NCBI RefSeq assembly: GCF_003254565.1
Contig: NZ_QJRI01000173.1
Location: forward strand, 124,001-188,000
Source of the DNA: Flavobacterium nitrogenifigens
Lineage (GTDB): Bacteria; Bacteroidota; Bacteroidia; Flavobacteriales; Flavobacteriaceae
Direction of reading: 5' to 3'
Length of the DNA stretch: 64,000 nt
Shown: positions 25,581-34,443 of the stretch, piece by piece
Layout: each line of letters starts with the position of its first letter
Numbering within the stretch: the stretch's first letter is position 1
Notes under the pieces: generated by a model
Told to the model about the DNA's origin: nothing
The model's database searches: none
Seen by the model: the letters and a program-made list of their open reading frames with translations, nothing else
Position numbers and translations under genes: made by a program

Positions 25581-26738
25581 ATGCTAAACTTTGAATTATA
25601 CAATCCGACGAATTTAGTTTTCGGAAAAGGACAAATTGAAAAACTTTCGACTTTAGTGCCAAAAGATGCTAAAATTCTTTTGGCTTATGGTGGTGGAAGT
25701 ATTTTCAAAAATGGAATTTACGATCAAGTAATTGCTAACTTAAAAGGTTTTGAAATTGTGGAATTTGGCGGAATCGAACCAAATCCGAGATTTGAAACTT
25801 TAATGAAAGCTGTTGATGTGATCAAAGCAGAAAAAATCGATTTTATTTTGGCCGTTGGTGGCGGATCTGTAATTGATGGCGTGAAATTTATTTCGGGCGC
25901 AGTTCATTTTGAAGGCAATCCGATTGACATTCTTCAAAAAAGAATTTTGATTAAAGAAAATGCAATGCCGTTTGGAACTGTTTTAACACTACCAGCAACA
26001 GGAAGCGAAATGAATTCTGGATACGTGGTAACAATCGAATCAACTCAAGAAAAGTTATCTTCTGGCGGAAGTGCTTTGTTTCCGAAATTCTCTATTTGCG
26101 ACCCTACTGTAATTTCTTCTTTACCAAAAAGACAAATAGAAAATGGTGTTGTAGATGCTTACACACACGTTATGGAGCAATATTTAACGTATCCAACCGA
26201 TGCTTTTCTTCAAGATAGAATTGCTGAAGGAATTTTACAAACGTTAATTGAAGTTGGCCCTGGCGTTGTACAAAACCCAACCGATTATACTTTGGCTTCC
26301 AATTTTATGTGGAGCTGTACAATGGCTTTAAACGGATTGATTCAGAAAGGAGTTCCAAGCGATTGGGCAACGCACATGATTGGCCACGAATTGACAGCGC
26401 TTTACGAAATTGATCATGCTAGAACTTTGGCGATAATTGGGCCAAGTTTGTACCATGTAATGTTTGAAACTAAAAAAGCGAAATTAGCACAATACGGAAG
26501 AAGAATCTTCAATTTAACAGGTTCTGACGAAGAAGTAGCAAAAGAAGCCATCAACAAAACGGTTGAATTTTTCCATACAATGGGAATGGACACTAAACTT
26601 TCTCAATACACCGAAGACTATTCTAACACAGCAGATTTTATCGTAAATCGTTTTGAAGAAAGAGGCTGGAAAGGTTTAGGAGAAAATCAATTGGTAACTT
26701 TAGACAAAGTAAGATCTATTGTTGAGCTTAGTTATTAA
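25581..26738 (+). CDS. yqhD: iron-containing alcohol dehydrogenase, YqhD-like
   Basis: 385 residues, typical of YqhD. The NADPH-binding GGGSVIDGVKF (about residues 94-104) carries the YqhD-type motif. Metal-site residues are visible in NGVVDAYTHVMEQYLT and GHELTALYEIDHARTLA. It reduces a broad range of aldehydes, including those from lipid peroxidation and methylglyoxal. It lies 171 bases after the DJ-1-like gene, under a LysR neighbour, like yqhC-yqhD of Escherichia coli in principle. Confidence 0.93.
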   Translation: MLNFELYNPTNLVFGKGQIEKLSTLVPKDAKILLAYGGGSIFKNGIYDQVIANLKGFEIVEFGGIEPNPRFETLMKAVDVIKAEKIDFILAVGGGSVIDGVKFISGAVHFEGNPIDILQKRILIKENAMPFGTVLTLPATGSEMNSGYVVTIESTQEKLSSGGSALFPKFSICDPTVISSLPKRQIENGVVDAYTHVMEQYLTYPTDAFLQDRIAEGILQTLIEVGPGVVQNPTDYTLASNFMWSCTMALNGLIQKGVPSDWATHMIGHELTALYEIDHARTLAIIGPSLYHVMFETKKAKLAQYGRRIFNLTGSDEEVAKEAINKTVEFFHTMGMDTKLSQYTEDYSNTADFIVNRFEERGWKGLGENQLVTLDKVRSIVELSY

Positions 26739-26814
26739 GTAATCAGTAATCAGGTTTTTGGTGGTCAATCAAAACAAATAGTGAGCACTAAAAAACTGAA
26801 CACTGCCAACTAAT

Positions 26815-26852
26815 AAAAAAGGCGTTCTTAACAAGTTTAGGAACGCCTTTTC
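26815..26852 (+). terminator. yqhD intrinsic terminator
   Basis: GGCGTTC pairs with GAACGCC with further AT pairing, flanked by A and T runs. Confidence 0.75.
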
Positions 26853-27035
26853 AAAATACTAAAACAAAACTAACTAACTCAATTTTTTTTAAATTCATTA
26901 AAATTCTAATTTATAAACTATTATAACGGAAGGTGATTATTTTTTATTGTATCGCATTTAAAAAAAATATTTTACGCTTAAACTTCTTGAAAGTCATTGC
27001 AATTAAAGAGGTTTGCCAAATTTCTTAAAGCAGAT

Positions 27036-27068
27036 TTTGCTTTATTAGCACATTATTAAGTACTTTTG
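27036..27068 (+). promoter_or_regulatory. gpsA promoter (TTTG-N21-TACTTTTG)
   Basis: TTTG (27036-27039) and TACTTTTG (27061-27068) are 21 bases apart. The latter ends 18 bases before the ATG at 27087, which is why that ATG is preferred over an in-frame TTG inside the promoter. Confidence 0.55.
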
Positions 27069-27086
27069 TTTCAAATTAATAAAATA

Positions 27087-28082
27087 ATGAGCGAAAAGTT
27101 AAAATTTGCAGTAATTGGAGGAGGAAGTTGGGCAACGGCAATTGCCAAAATGTTATGTGTGAATCTTTCGGAAATTGCGTGGTATATGCGTAATGAGTCT
27201 GCAATTGAACATCTTCAGAAATACAAACACAATCCCAACTATTTAAGTTCTGTTGAATTTGATACCAACAAGCTTAAATTGACAAGCAACATAAACGAAG
27301 CGATTGAATATGCAGATTACATCATTTTTGCTATTCCTTCAGCTTTCTTAGATGCCGAATTAAAAAACATGACGGTTTCTCTAGCCGATAAAATCATTTT
27401 TTCTGCTATTAAAGGAATTGTTCCAGAAACGAGTTTAATTGTGGGCGAACATTTCCATATTCAATACGACATTCCATATTACAACATTGGAGTTATTACA
27501 GGACCTTGTCACGCAGAGGAAGTTGCCTTAGAAAGACTTTCTTACCTAACAATTGCCTGTGGTGATCCAGAAAAAGCTTGTACTGTAGCAAAAACTCTTT
27601 CAGGAAATTATATCAAAGCCAAAATTTCAGACGACATTATCGGAACTGAATATGCCGCAATGCTAAAAAACATTTATTCTATCGCAGCCGGAATTGCACA
27701 TGGTCTAGGTTATGGAGACAACTTCCAATCGGTTTTAATGAGTAATGCTATTCGCGAAATGAAAAAGTTCATTAGAAAAGTGCATAAAATGAAACGTAAC
27801 ATTAACGATTCGGCTTATTTGGGAGATTTACTGGTTACAGGATATTCCGTTTTCTCTAGAAATAGAATGTTCGGAAATATGATCGGAAAAGGATATACTG
27901 TAAAAAGCGCGATGATGGAAATGAGCATGGTTGCCGAAGGGTATTACGCTACAAAAAGTGCTTATAAACTAAATCAAGGTTATGGTGCTAAAACTCCAAT
28001 TATAGATGCCGTTTATGCTGTACTTTACGAAGGAAAAGACGCTAAAACAGTTTTCAAGAAATTGACTGAGTCTTTGGATTAA
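27087..28082 (+). CDS. gpsA: NAD(P)-dependent glycerol-3-phosphate dehydrogenase
   Basis: 331 residues. The N-terminal Rossmann motif FAVIGGGSWATA is followed by the family signature VITGPCHAEEVALE and the catalytic Lys region EYAAMLKNIYSIAAGIAHGLGYGDN. It makes glycerol 3-phosphate from dihydroxyacetone phosphate for phospholipid synthesis. The short insert-free form with KKFIRKVHK is as in other Bacteroidota. It is a single-gene unit closed by a terminator within a large inverted repeat. Confidence 0.96.
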   Translation: MSEKLKFAVIGGGSWATAIAKMLCVNLSEIAWYMRNESAIEHLQKYKHNPNYLSSVEFDTNKLKLTSNINEAIEYADYIIFAIPSAFLDAELKNMTVSLADKIIFSAIKGIVPETSLIVGEHFHIQYDIPYYNIGVITGPCHAEEVALERLSYLTIACGDPEKACTVAKTLSGNYIKAKISDDIIGTEYAAMLKNIYSIAAGIAHGLGYGDNFQSVLMSNAIREMKKFIRKVHKMKRNINDSAYLGDLLVTGYSVFSRNRMFGNMIGKGYTVKSAMMEMSMVAEGYYATKSAYKLNQGYGAKTPIIDAVYAVLYEGKDAKTVFKKLTESLD

Positions 28083-28230
28083 GTATTCAGTGGTCAGTTT
28101 TTTAGTGATCAGTTAAAGCAAAATAAAAAAGTCCGAAAAAAATATTTTTCGGACTTTTTTATTTTATGCTTAATTTCAATTTTAAACTGAATACTGAGCC
28201 TGATCACTAAAAAACTGACCACTGAATACT
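28082..28230. repeat. 31-bp perfect inverted repeat enclosing a terminator
   Basis: The arms (28082-28112, beginning AGTATTCAGTGGTCAG, and 28200-28230) are exact complements and enclose the gpsA terminator. A shorter related word, ACTGAATACTGAG, lies inside the right half. The same words recur at 26755-26810 and 30364-30470, so this is one copy of a dispersed repeat family. Confidence 0.75.
28125..28160. terminator. bidirectional terminator between gpsA and the convergent gene
   Basis: A symmetrical hairpin (GTCCGAAAAA with TTTTTCGGAC) has A and T runs on both sides, between gpsA (+) and the small gene at 28229-28636 (-). Confidence 0.85.
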
Positions 28231-28636
28231 ATTTCACCATAATCCCTTCAACAAACAAAATCGGCACTTCTTCCGTATTGTTTTCGTCAAGCGAATTGGC
28301 TTTAAAAATAAACTTCTTATCGTATAAAGTATTTCCGATGAAGAAAGTTACCATAAATTCATTATTAAGCGCTAAAAGGCTTTTTTCTACCAATTCTATC
28401 TTCACAACAGAAACAGAAGGAACCTCAACAAACGCATGACGCAGAATGGAAGTTTTTTTCATTTCTCCATCAATAGTTCCAAAAGCTTTTGAAACTACCA
28501 TTACGCTATCTAAGTTAAAATCACTATCATTAACCAAGTAAGCGTACCATACTTTTTCCATAAAATCGTCGCTCCATTCCTGCACTGCTGCAAGAAATAC
28601 ATTTTCAACTTCTGGAATTATTATATCTTTTTTCAT
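28229..28636 (-). CDS. conserved hypothetical protein beside pheS
   Basis: 135 residues from the ATG at 28636, without a signal peptide or membrane segment. Visible features are IPEVENVFLAAVQEW and a charged beta-rich core (FVEVPSVSVVKIELVEKSLLAL). I do not recognise a named domain. It lies downstream of pheS on the same strand, 91 bases away across a repeat. No function is assigned. Confidence 0.6.
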   Translation of the reverse strand: MKKDIIIPEVENVFLAAVQEWSDDFMEKVWYAYLVNDSDFNLDSVMVVSKAFGTIDGEMKKTSILRHAFVEVPSVSVVKIELVEKSLLALNNEFMVTFFIGNTLYDKKFIFKANSLDENNTEEVPILFVEGIMVK

Positions 28637-28649
28637 ATGAGTCAAAAAT

Positions 28650-28713
28650 TTTAAAGTCGAAAGTCGAAAGTCAAAAGCCATCACTCTGAGACTTTTGACT
28701 TTCGACTTTACAA
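28650..28713. repeat. inverted repeat AAAGTCGAAAGTCAAAAG / CTTTTGACTTTCGACTTT
   Basis: Arms of about 18 bases lie in the spacer between pheS and the downstream hypothetical gene, in the purine-rich word style of other spacers here. Confidence 0.6.
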
Positions 28714-28727
28714 CTTTATGACTTAAA

Positions 28728-29747
28728 TTAAATATTTGCTTTAAACTGCTCTAAGAAACGAACATCATTTTCGTAGAACATACGAATATCTCCAATTTGG
28801 TATAAAAGCATTGCAATACGCTCTACTCCCATTCCGAAAGCAAAACCGTTGTATTCATCTGGATTGATATCACAGTTTTTCAAAACGTTTGGATCAACCA
28901 TTCCGCAACCTCCAATTTCCAACCAGCCTGTTCCTTTTGTGATACGGTAATCAGTTTCTGTTTTTAGTCCCCAATAAATATCAATTTCAGCACTTGGCTC
29001 TGTAAATGGGAAATATGACGGACGAAGACGAATCTTAGATTTTCCGAACATTTCTTTTGTGAAATAAAGCAATGTTTGTTTCAAATCAGCAAAAGACACA
29101 TCTTTGTCAATGTATAATCCTTCCACTTGATGGAAAATACAGTGCGAACGAGATGAAATAGCTTCATTACGGAAAACGCGTCCTGGAGAAATCGTACGAA
29201 TTGGCGGTTTATGATTTTCCATATAACGCACCTGAACAGATGATGTATGCGTACGCAACAACACATCAGGATTGGTCTGAATGAAAAACGTATCTTGCAT
29301 ATCACGTGCTGGGTGATATTCTGGTAAGTTTAATGCTGTAAAGTTATGCCAGTCATCTTCAATTTCTGGTCCTTCAGAAACGTTGAATCCGATATTGGCA
29401 AAAATATCTATAATCTGATTTTTAACGATAGAAATTGGGTGGCGCGAACCAATAATTACTGGTTCTGCAGCACGCGTTAAATCTCCAAAAATGCCTTTAG
29501 ACTCTTCTTTGCTTTCCAGCTCTTCCTGAATAACTCTAACTTTTTCTTCAGCAACCGATTTTAAAGTATTGATTACTTGTCCGAAATCCTTTTTCTGGTC
29601 ATTCGGAATATTTTTAAATTCAGTAAAAAGTTCTTTCAGCAAACCTTTACTTCCTAAATATTTAATACGGAATTGTTCTAACGATTCTTTATTTTTCTCA
29701 TTAAAGGCTTTAGCTTCCTCTATGTGCTGTTTTATCTTATCTATCAT
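28728..29747 (-). CDS. pheS: phenylalanyl-tRNA synthetase alpha subunit
   Basis: 339 residues, full length. An N-terminal coiled coil (about 1-85) is followed by the class II catalytic core with motif 2 (GRVFRNEAISSRSH) and motif 3 (GFAFGMGVERIAMLLYQ). The FTEPSAEID segment is the Phe-binding signature. It charges tRNA-Phe together with PheT, which is not in the window; separate pheS and pheT loci are common in this phylum. Confidence 0.97.
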   Translation of the reverse strand: MIDKIKQHIEEAKAFNEKNKESLEQFRIKYLGSKGLLKELFTEFKNIPNDQKKDFGQVINTLKSVAEEKVRVIQEELESKEESKGIFGDLTRAAEPVIIGSRHPISIVKNQIIDIFANIGFNVSEGPEIEDDWHNFTALNLPEYHPARDMQDTFFIQTNPDVLLRTHTSSVQVRYMENHKPPIRTISPGRVFRNEAISSRSHCIFHQVEGLYIDKDVSFADLKQTLLYFTKEMFGKSKIRLRPSYFPFTEPSAEIDIYWGLKTETDYRITKGTGWLEIGGCGMVDPNVLKNCDINPDEYNGFAFGMGVERIAMLLYQIGDIRMFYENDVRFLEQFKANI

Positions 29748-29769
29748 TTTCCTTCGATAATTGAGAGTA

Positions 29770-29777
29770 CAAATTTA
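29770..29777 (-). promoter_or_regulatory. -7 element TAAATTTG of pheS
   Basis: An exact minus-strand TAnnTTTG match lies 23 bases before the pheS start. Confidence 0.45.
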
Positions 29778-29831
29778 GTGTTTTTAGTTGAAACTGTGCG
29801 GTCACAGTCGCAGTTTTCGGTTTTCCTTAAA

Positions 29832-30359
29832 TTATTTTATCAGATTTAACTTTTCTTCAATTTGTTTAATCTTTACATGCCAATAATCTAATCCTTCTTG
29901 ATTGGTTACGATTTCCTTTTTGTATTTAGGAGAAATACTGCTTAATTTATGCCAGTTCTTATTTAAATCTCGTTCTCTTTCTTGTTTATTTGTGGGTTCA
30001 ATTCTGGTGCGCCAAAAATCCATATTTTTAAAATAGGTCTTTTTTATGCCTTCAAAATACTCTACTAGTTTTTCTTTTGAATTCGGGATATACCCTGGTC
30101 CACTGCAACCGCAAGAGTGAAATGTAAGACCAACAGAAAATAAACTTTTAATATGTTCCCACATTTTGACATCGTCTTTTTTAGGCGATTCAAAATCCAG
30201 TCCCATATTAGCCATAAACTCCCCGCATTGCGGACATTTGGCTTCAAAAACCGATGCTTTTCCTTTTTTTATATCAACCATCAATCTTCTTTTAAAGGTC
30301 TTTCGACAATTAAAACAAGCATAATGAGGTTTATAAGGTGTCATGGCGTATCTGCACAT
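29832..30359 (-). CDS. putative zinc-ribbon protein of unknown function
   Basis: 175 residues. Two CxxC knuckles near the N-terminus (HYACFNCRKTF at about 15-18 and AKCPQCGEF at about 42-45) suggest a zinc ribbon. A third cysteine-rich patch, FHSCGCSGPGYIP, lies near residue 82. The C-terminal half is lysine-rich and helical. It is probably a nucleic-acid or protein-binding factor. It is flanked by repeats and has no operon partner. Confidence 0.65.
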   Translation of the reverse strand: MCRYAMTPYKPHYACFNCRKTFKRRLMVDIKKGKASVFEAKCPQCGEFMANMGLDFESPKKDDVKMWEHIKSLFSVGLTFHSCGCSGPGYIPNSKEKLVEYFEGIKKTYFKNMDFWRTRIEPTNKQERERDLNKNWHKLSSISPKYKKEIVTNQEGLDYWHVKIKQIEEKLNLIK

Positions 30360-30363
30360 TTTT

Positions 30364-30470
30364 TTAGTGGTCAGTGGTCAGGTTTTTAGTGATCAGTTTC
30401 GATTTGCTTAGTTACAATTTACATCACTGAACACTTGCTAACTGAATACTGAACACTAAAAAAAAATCTA
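30364..30470. repeat. AGTGGTCAG / CTGAACACT repeat cluster
   Basis: Left words TAGTGGTCAGTGGTCAG and TAGTGATCAG and right words CACTGAACACTTGC and ACTGAATACTGAACACT are complementary in pattern. They form a large imperfect hairpin between two minus-strand genes. It is the same family as 28082-28230. Confidence 0.6.
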
Positions 30471-30824
30471 CTCAATAAGTTTTCTTTCCAAAAAATAACT
30501 CACAATAGCTTCTTTCATTAAAACCGATTGTTCGCCTGCTTTTAACGGCGGCAAATTTTCTTTTACTTTGTAATGAGGCCAGCCTTCATCGTCGAAATAT
30601 TCGAATTCGTAAAAACCATATGGCTCCAGCAATCGACAGATCGCAATGTGCATTAAATTCAGTTTTTCGTCTTTCTTGTATTCGCGGTGCACTTTTCCGT
30701 ATTCCTGAACTCCGATTAAGTAAATTATAGCATCCAAATCTAAATCTTCGCCTTGCGAAAACTGATTGGAAAGTATATCAACGAGCTTTTCCCATCGCTC
30801 TTTTAATTGTGTATCTCTAGACAT
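30468..30824 (-). CDS. conserved hypothetical protein
   Basis: 118 residues, acidic and mostly helical, with MSRDTQLKERWEKLVDILS at the start and the aromatic segment YGFYEFEYFDDEGWPHYK in the middle. No signal peptide or known domain was recognised. The length and balanced codon use indicate a genuine gene. No function is assigned. Confidence 0.6.
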   Translation of the reverse strand: MSRDTQLKERWEKLVDILSNQFSQGEDLDLDAIIYLIGVQEYGKVHREYKKDEKLNLMHIAICRLLEPYGFYEFEYFDDEGWPHYKVKENLPPLKAGEQSVLMKEAIVSYFLERKLIE

Positions 30825-31014
30825 TTAATTTATGATTTTTGATTGTAGATTTTAGATTGCTGATTAAAAATCAATTCTGAGGGGGCAGAATCGCAATCTA
30901 TATTCTAAATTTTGATTTGCAAAGATACAGAGTTCAAACCCAATGTGCCTAAAAAAAATAAACACATAAAATTACAGCTGTTGTAAAACCTACGAACCTT
31001 TGTCTCTCTGCACC

Positions 31015-31043
31015 TTTGAACCTTAAAAAAAGATATATCTTTG
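31015..31043 (+). promoter_or_regulatory. cvpA-like gene promoter (TTTG-N17-TATCTTTG)
   Basis: TTTG (31015-31018) and TATCTTTG (31036-31043) are 17 bases apart, 26 bases before the ATG at 31070. Confidence 0.6.
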
Positions 31044-31069
31044 CGCCTTTATTAAACACCCGTAAAAAA

Positions 31070-31615
31070 ATGAGTTTTTTTGATATTATTGTAGCCGCGC
31101 TTTTAGGATACAGTTTGTATAAAGGCATTAAAAATGGTCTTTTTGTAGAAGTTGCCTCTTTTATTTCCTTGTTGTTAGGAATTTATCTTGCCATTAAATT
31201 TTCATCTTTAATGACTGGAATGATTTCAAAACATGTTTCTTGGAATCCGACCAATATTCAAATTACGGCTTTTATCCTGACTTTTATTTTAGTTGTAATT
31301 GGCGTTTATTTCTTGGCAAAAATTTTAACTGGAATTGCCGATTTTGCCATGCTTGGCTGGATGAATAAATTGGGCGGAGGTTTTTTCAGGGTTTTAAAGA
31401 CCATCTTAATCCTGAGTATTTTTATTGCTTTGTTTGAGAAAATTAATTTCAATAATACATTCGCAAAAAAAGAAACTTTAGACAGTTATATTTTTTATAA
31501 TCCAGTGAAAAAAGTGGCTGCTTTTGTTTATCCTTCTATTGAAGAATGGTACGAAACTTTTAAAAAGGAGCATTCTGAGAAACCAGAAGAAGAAAAAGAA
31601 CAGACAGAAAAATAA
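31070..31615 (+). CDS. CvpA family membrane protein
   Basis: 181 residues from the ATG at 31070; upstream in-frame starts would overlap the promoter. Four membrane helices cover about residues 1-125. The start MSFFDIIVAALLGYSLYKGIKNG is the CvpA signature, and the C-terminal tail is acidic and lysine-rich (KKEHSEKPEEEKEQ). The family is linked to colicin V production in Escherichia coli and more generally to envelope homeostasis. Confidence 0.88.
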   Translation: MSFFDIIVAALLGYSLYKGIKNGLFVEVASFISLLLGIYLAIKFSSLMTGMISKHVSWNPTNIQITAFILTFILVVIGVYFLAKILTGIADFAMLGWMNKLGGGFFRVLKTILILSIFIALFEKINFNNTFAKKETLDSYIFYNPVKKVAAFVYPSIEEWYETFKKEHSEKPEEEKEQTEK

Positions 31616-31640
31616 TAGTTTGGTCGTTCAAAATTGAATT

Positions 31641-31893
31641 AAACCCGACAGGTTTCAAGAGCCTGTCGGGTTTATTATTAAAAAGCCTCAGCGAGGCGAA
31701 ATATTTATAGAAATTAAACCGTCCGAATGTAAAGAGCTCCAGCGGAGCGAAATATTGAATTGTAAATAATTTATATGTCGCTCCGCTGGAGCTTTATATT
31801 GTAAATGTTTATTTTATTCTATAAATATTTCGCTTCTCCGAAGCTTGCATAAAAACACAAAACCCGACAGGTTTCAAAAACCTGTCGGGTTTA
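31641..31893. repeat. three concentric inverted repeats
   Basis: Outer: AAACCCGACAGG palindromes at 31641-31673 and 31860-31893. Middle: GCGAAATATTTATAGAA at 31696-31712 with its exact complement at 31817-31833. Inner: AGCTCCAGCGGAGCGA at 31735-31750 with its exact complement at 31778-31793. The block fills the space between the cvpA-like gene and the convergent GH95 gene. No reading frame or transposase is present. Confidence 0.7.
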
Positions 31894-31914
31894 ACTATAA
31901 AATCAAATATTATT

Positions 31915-34311
31915 TTAAAAATTAATTTCTTTTTTATCTCCTTTCTTTAAAACAATTTCTTGTTTTTTATCTCCATAAATCAAAGTTGTTTTTCCTCCAT
32001 TTTTAGAAGAAATAATTACTCTTTGTATTTTTTTATCACTCCAATTCATTTCAATTTCAAATCCGCCTCTGGCGCAGATACCGCTCACAGAACCTTCTGC
32101 CCAAGCGTCTGGCAAAGCAGGCAATAGTCGAATTTCATTTTCGTCTGATTGCACTAACATTTCAGCAACCGCAGCTGCACCTCCAAAATTACCGTCAATT
32201 TGAAATGGCGGATGCGCATCAAATAAATTCGGATAGGTTCCTCCTCCTCTTCTTGGTTTTTCTGTCTTCTTTCCGTCAGGATCTACGTAGCGAAGCAATT
32301 CACGATACATTTTATACGCACGATTTCCGTCCCAAAGTCTTGCCCAAAGATTGATTCTCCATCCTTTTGACCAACCTGTGGTTTCGTCGCCTTTTATTTC
32401 TAATGTTTTCTTTGAAGCTTCAGCCAAATCTGGAGTTTTTAAAGGTGTAATATGATCGCCAGGGAAAAGTCCGAATAAGTGCGATTGATGACGATGTTTT
32501 GGTTCATCATCATCCCAATCAAAATACCATTCCTGCAGATTTCCTTTTTTTCCAATTTGATACGGATGCAGTTTTGAAAGTGCTGTTTCTAGTTTTTTTC
32601 TAAAATCAGCATCCGTATTTAGCACTTTTGAAGCTTTTATGGTTTTATCAAAACATTCGCGAATCATGGCTAAATCTGCAGTTCCTCCGTACAATGTTGC
32701 TCCAACAAAACCATCTGCCAATTTATATTGATTTTCTGGTGAAGTTGAAGGCGATGTAATTAAGTTTCCGTTTTTATCGGTAACCAACCAACCTAAACAA
32801 AATTCAGCAGCACCTTTCATTAACGGATATCCTTCTTTTTTCAAATACCCTAAATCTTGTGTAAAAGTATAATGTTCCCAAATATGAGTGCTCAACCACG
32901 CTTGCGCCATTGGCCAGCATGCCCACATTGGATCTTCTTTTCCGAACTGTCCCACCGGATTGGTCATGGCCCAAATATCAGAATTGTGTGCCGCCGCCCA
33001 GCCTTTATCTACTCCGTAAAAAGTCTTCGCTGTAACTTTTCCCGTTACCGAAAGATTTTTAATAAAGCTCAAAAGTGACGAATGCATTTCGGAAAGATTG
33101 GTGTTTTCTGCCAGCCAGTAATTTTCTTCCAGATTGATATTCATCGTATAATTACTGCTCCAAGGCGGATTCACATACGGATTCCAAAGTCCTTGCAAAT
33201 TGGCTGGAACACCCAAAGTTCTTGACGAACTTATCAATAAATAACGTCCGAAATTGAAATATAGAATTTCTAGGTTTTTATCTTCTTTTCCGTCAGCATA
33301 CCGTAATAAACGTTCGTCGGTCGGTAAATCTGGAGCGGTTGTTTTTCCTAAATCTAAATTGACACGATTAAAGAATTTTTGATAATCGGCAATATGAGAT
33401 TCTTTTAGTTTGTCGAATGCTTTTGCATAGGCATTATTCAGATTTTGCAAAGCAATCGAAACATCATCTAAACCTTCTGACGCAGGATTTTTATCAAAAC
33501 CATTAAAACTTGTCGCAACAGAAACAAAAATTGTAGCTTCGGTTGCGTCTTTTAAAGTCAACGTTTCTCTAGAGCTTGTAACCGTTCCGTCTGTTTTTTT
33601 AATTTGGACTAAACCTGTAAATCGTGTTCCTCTTTCTTTTAAGCTCAAATATTTTTGAGGTACATTATATCCCGCGTTTTCATGAATTGGTGCAGAGCCT
33701 GTTAAAACCAAAATATTATTTCTTACCTCAACATTTGATTTTAAAAGGCTTTTTAGATTAATATCAAAATTTAAAGCTCCTTTTTGATCGGCCGTCAATT
33801 TGATAATCATGACTTTATCTGGAGCCGATACGAAATATTCGCGTGTATATTTTATGCCCGCCATTTCATAACTTACTTTCGAAATGGCATTCGAAAGATC
33901 CAATTCTCTATGATAATTTACTGCTTTGCCTTTTTCAGAATTATTAATTTCTAATGTTCCTAAAGGCGCATACGACTCGGAGTTTTTTCCTTGAACTTTT
34001 TTATTGAGTTCTTCTGCCAGTTTGTAATTTTCCTTTTGTAAAGCTTCACGAATTGCCGGAATGTTTTTATAAGCTTCAGGACTCATATTGGCATTTACGG
34101 GTTCACCTGACCAAAGCGTAATGTCATTCAAATAAATTTTATCCGAATTGGCTCCTCCAAAAACGGTTGCTCCCATTTTTCCGTTTCCTAAAACTAAGCT
34201 TTCCTCAAAGAATTCAGCGGGTTGTTTATACCATAAAACATTTTTGGATTGCGCCGAAATGTTTGTGTAGCAAGACGTGAGAAGTAAAATGAAAAATGTT
34301 TTTTTAATCAT
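31915..34311 (-). CDS. GH95 family glycoside hydrolase (alpha-L-fucosidase type)
   Basis: 798 residues with a signal peptide (to about 20, ISAQ). The N-terminal beta-sandwich (about 24-270) is followed by an (alpha/alpha)6 barrel. GH95 landmarks are GLWNPYVNPPWSSNYTMNIN, TSPSTSPENQY with the acid Glu, GWSKGWRINLWARLWDG and QIDGNFGG with the base-side Asp. The family removes alpha-1,2-fucose (or alpha-L-galactose) by inversion. As the last gene of a xyloglucan-type PUL it would trim fucosylated side chains. Confidence 0.92.
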   Translation of the reverse strand: MIKKTFFILLLTSCYTNISAQSKNVLWYKQPAEFFEESLVLGNGKMGATVFGGANSDKIYLNDITLWSGEPVNANMSPEAYKNIPAIREALQKENYKLAEELNKKVQGKNSESYAPLGTLEINNSEKGKAVNYHRELDLSNAISKVSYEMAGIKYTREYFVSAPDKVMIIKLTADQKGALNFDINLKSLLKSNVEVRNNILVLTGSAPIHENAGYNVPQKYLSLKERGTRFTGLVQIKKTDGTVTSSRETLTLKDATEATIFVSVATSFNGFDKNPASEGLDDVSIALQNLNNAYAKAFDKLKESHIADYQKFFNRVNLDLGKTTAPDLPTDERLLRYADGKEDKNLEILYFNFGRYLLISSSRTLGVPANLQGLWNPYVNPPWSSNYTMNINLEENYWLAENTNLSEMHSSLLSFIKNLSVTGKVTAKTFYGVDKGWAAAHNSDIWAMTNPVGQFGKEDPMWACWPMAQAWLSTHIWEHYTFTQDLGYLKKEGYPLMKGAAEFCLGWLVTDKNGNLITSPSTSPENQYKLADGFVGATLYGGTADLAMIRECFDKTIKASKVLNTDADFRKKLETALSKLHPYQIGKKGNLQEWYFDWDDDEPKHRHQSHLFGLFPGDHITPLKTPDLAEASKKTLEIKGDETTGWSKGWRINLWARLWDGNRAYKMYRELLRYVDPDGKKTEKPRRGGGTYPNLFDAHPPFQIDGNFGGAAAVAEMLVQSDENEIRLLPALPDAWAEGSVSGICARGGFEIEMNWSDKKIQRVIISSKNGGKTTLIYGDKKQEIVLKKGDKKEINF

Positions 34312-34326
34312 ATTTGGTTATATTAT

Positions 34327-34421
34327 CCTAACAGGTTTTAAAAACCTGTTAGGTATTTATTTTTTATCTAAACTAATAAAAAAATCTAGTGATACCTAAC
34401 AGGTTTTGGAAACCTGTTAGG
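34327..34421. repeat. two CCTAACAGG palindromes
   Basis: CCTAACAGGTTT-N-AAACCTGTTAGG occurs at 34327-34353 and 34395-34421. These are variants of the CCCGACAGG palindromes at 31641, 31860 and 42291, differing by paired changes that keep the stem. Confidence 0.7.
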
Positions 34422-34443
34422 ATAAAAACCTATAATCAATCAG

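Larger units (their letters stand above)
26739..27086. other. intergenic region between yqhD and gpsA
   Basis: 348 bases. It contains ACTGAACACTGCC-type repeat words (26755-26810), the yqhD terminator (26815-26852), an AT-rich stretch and the gpsA promoter (27036-27068). No convincing small gene was seen. Confidence 0.6.
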
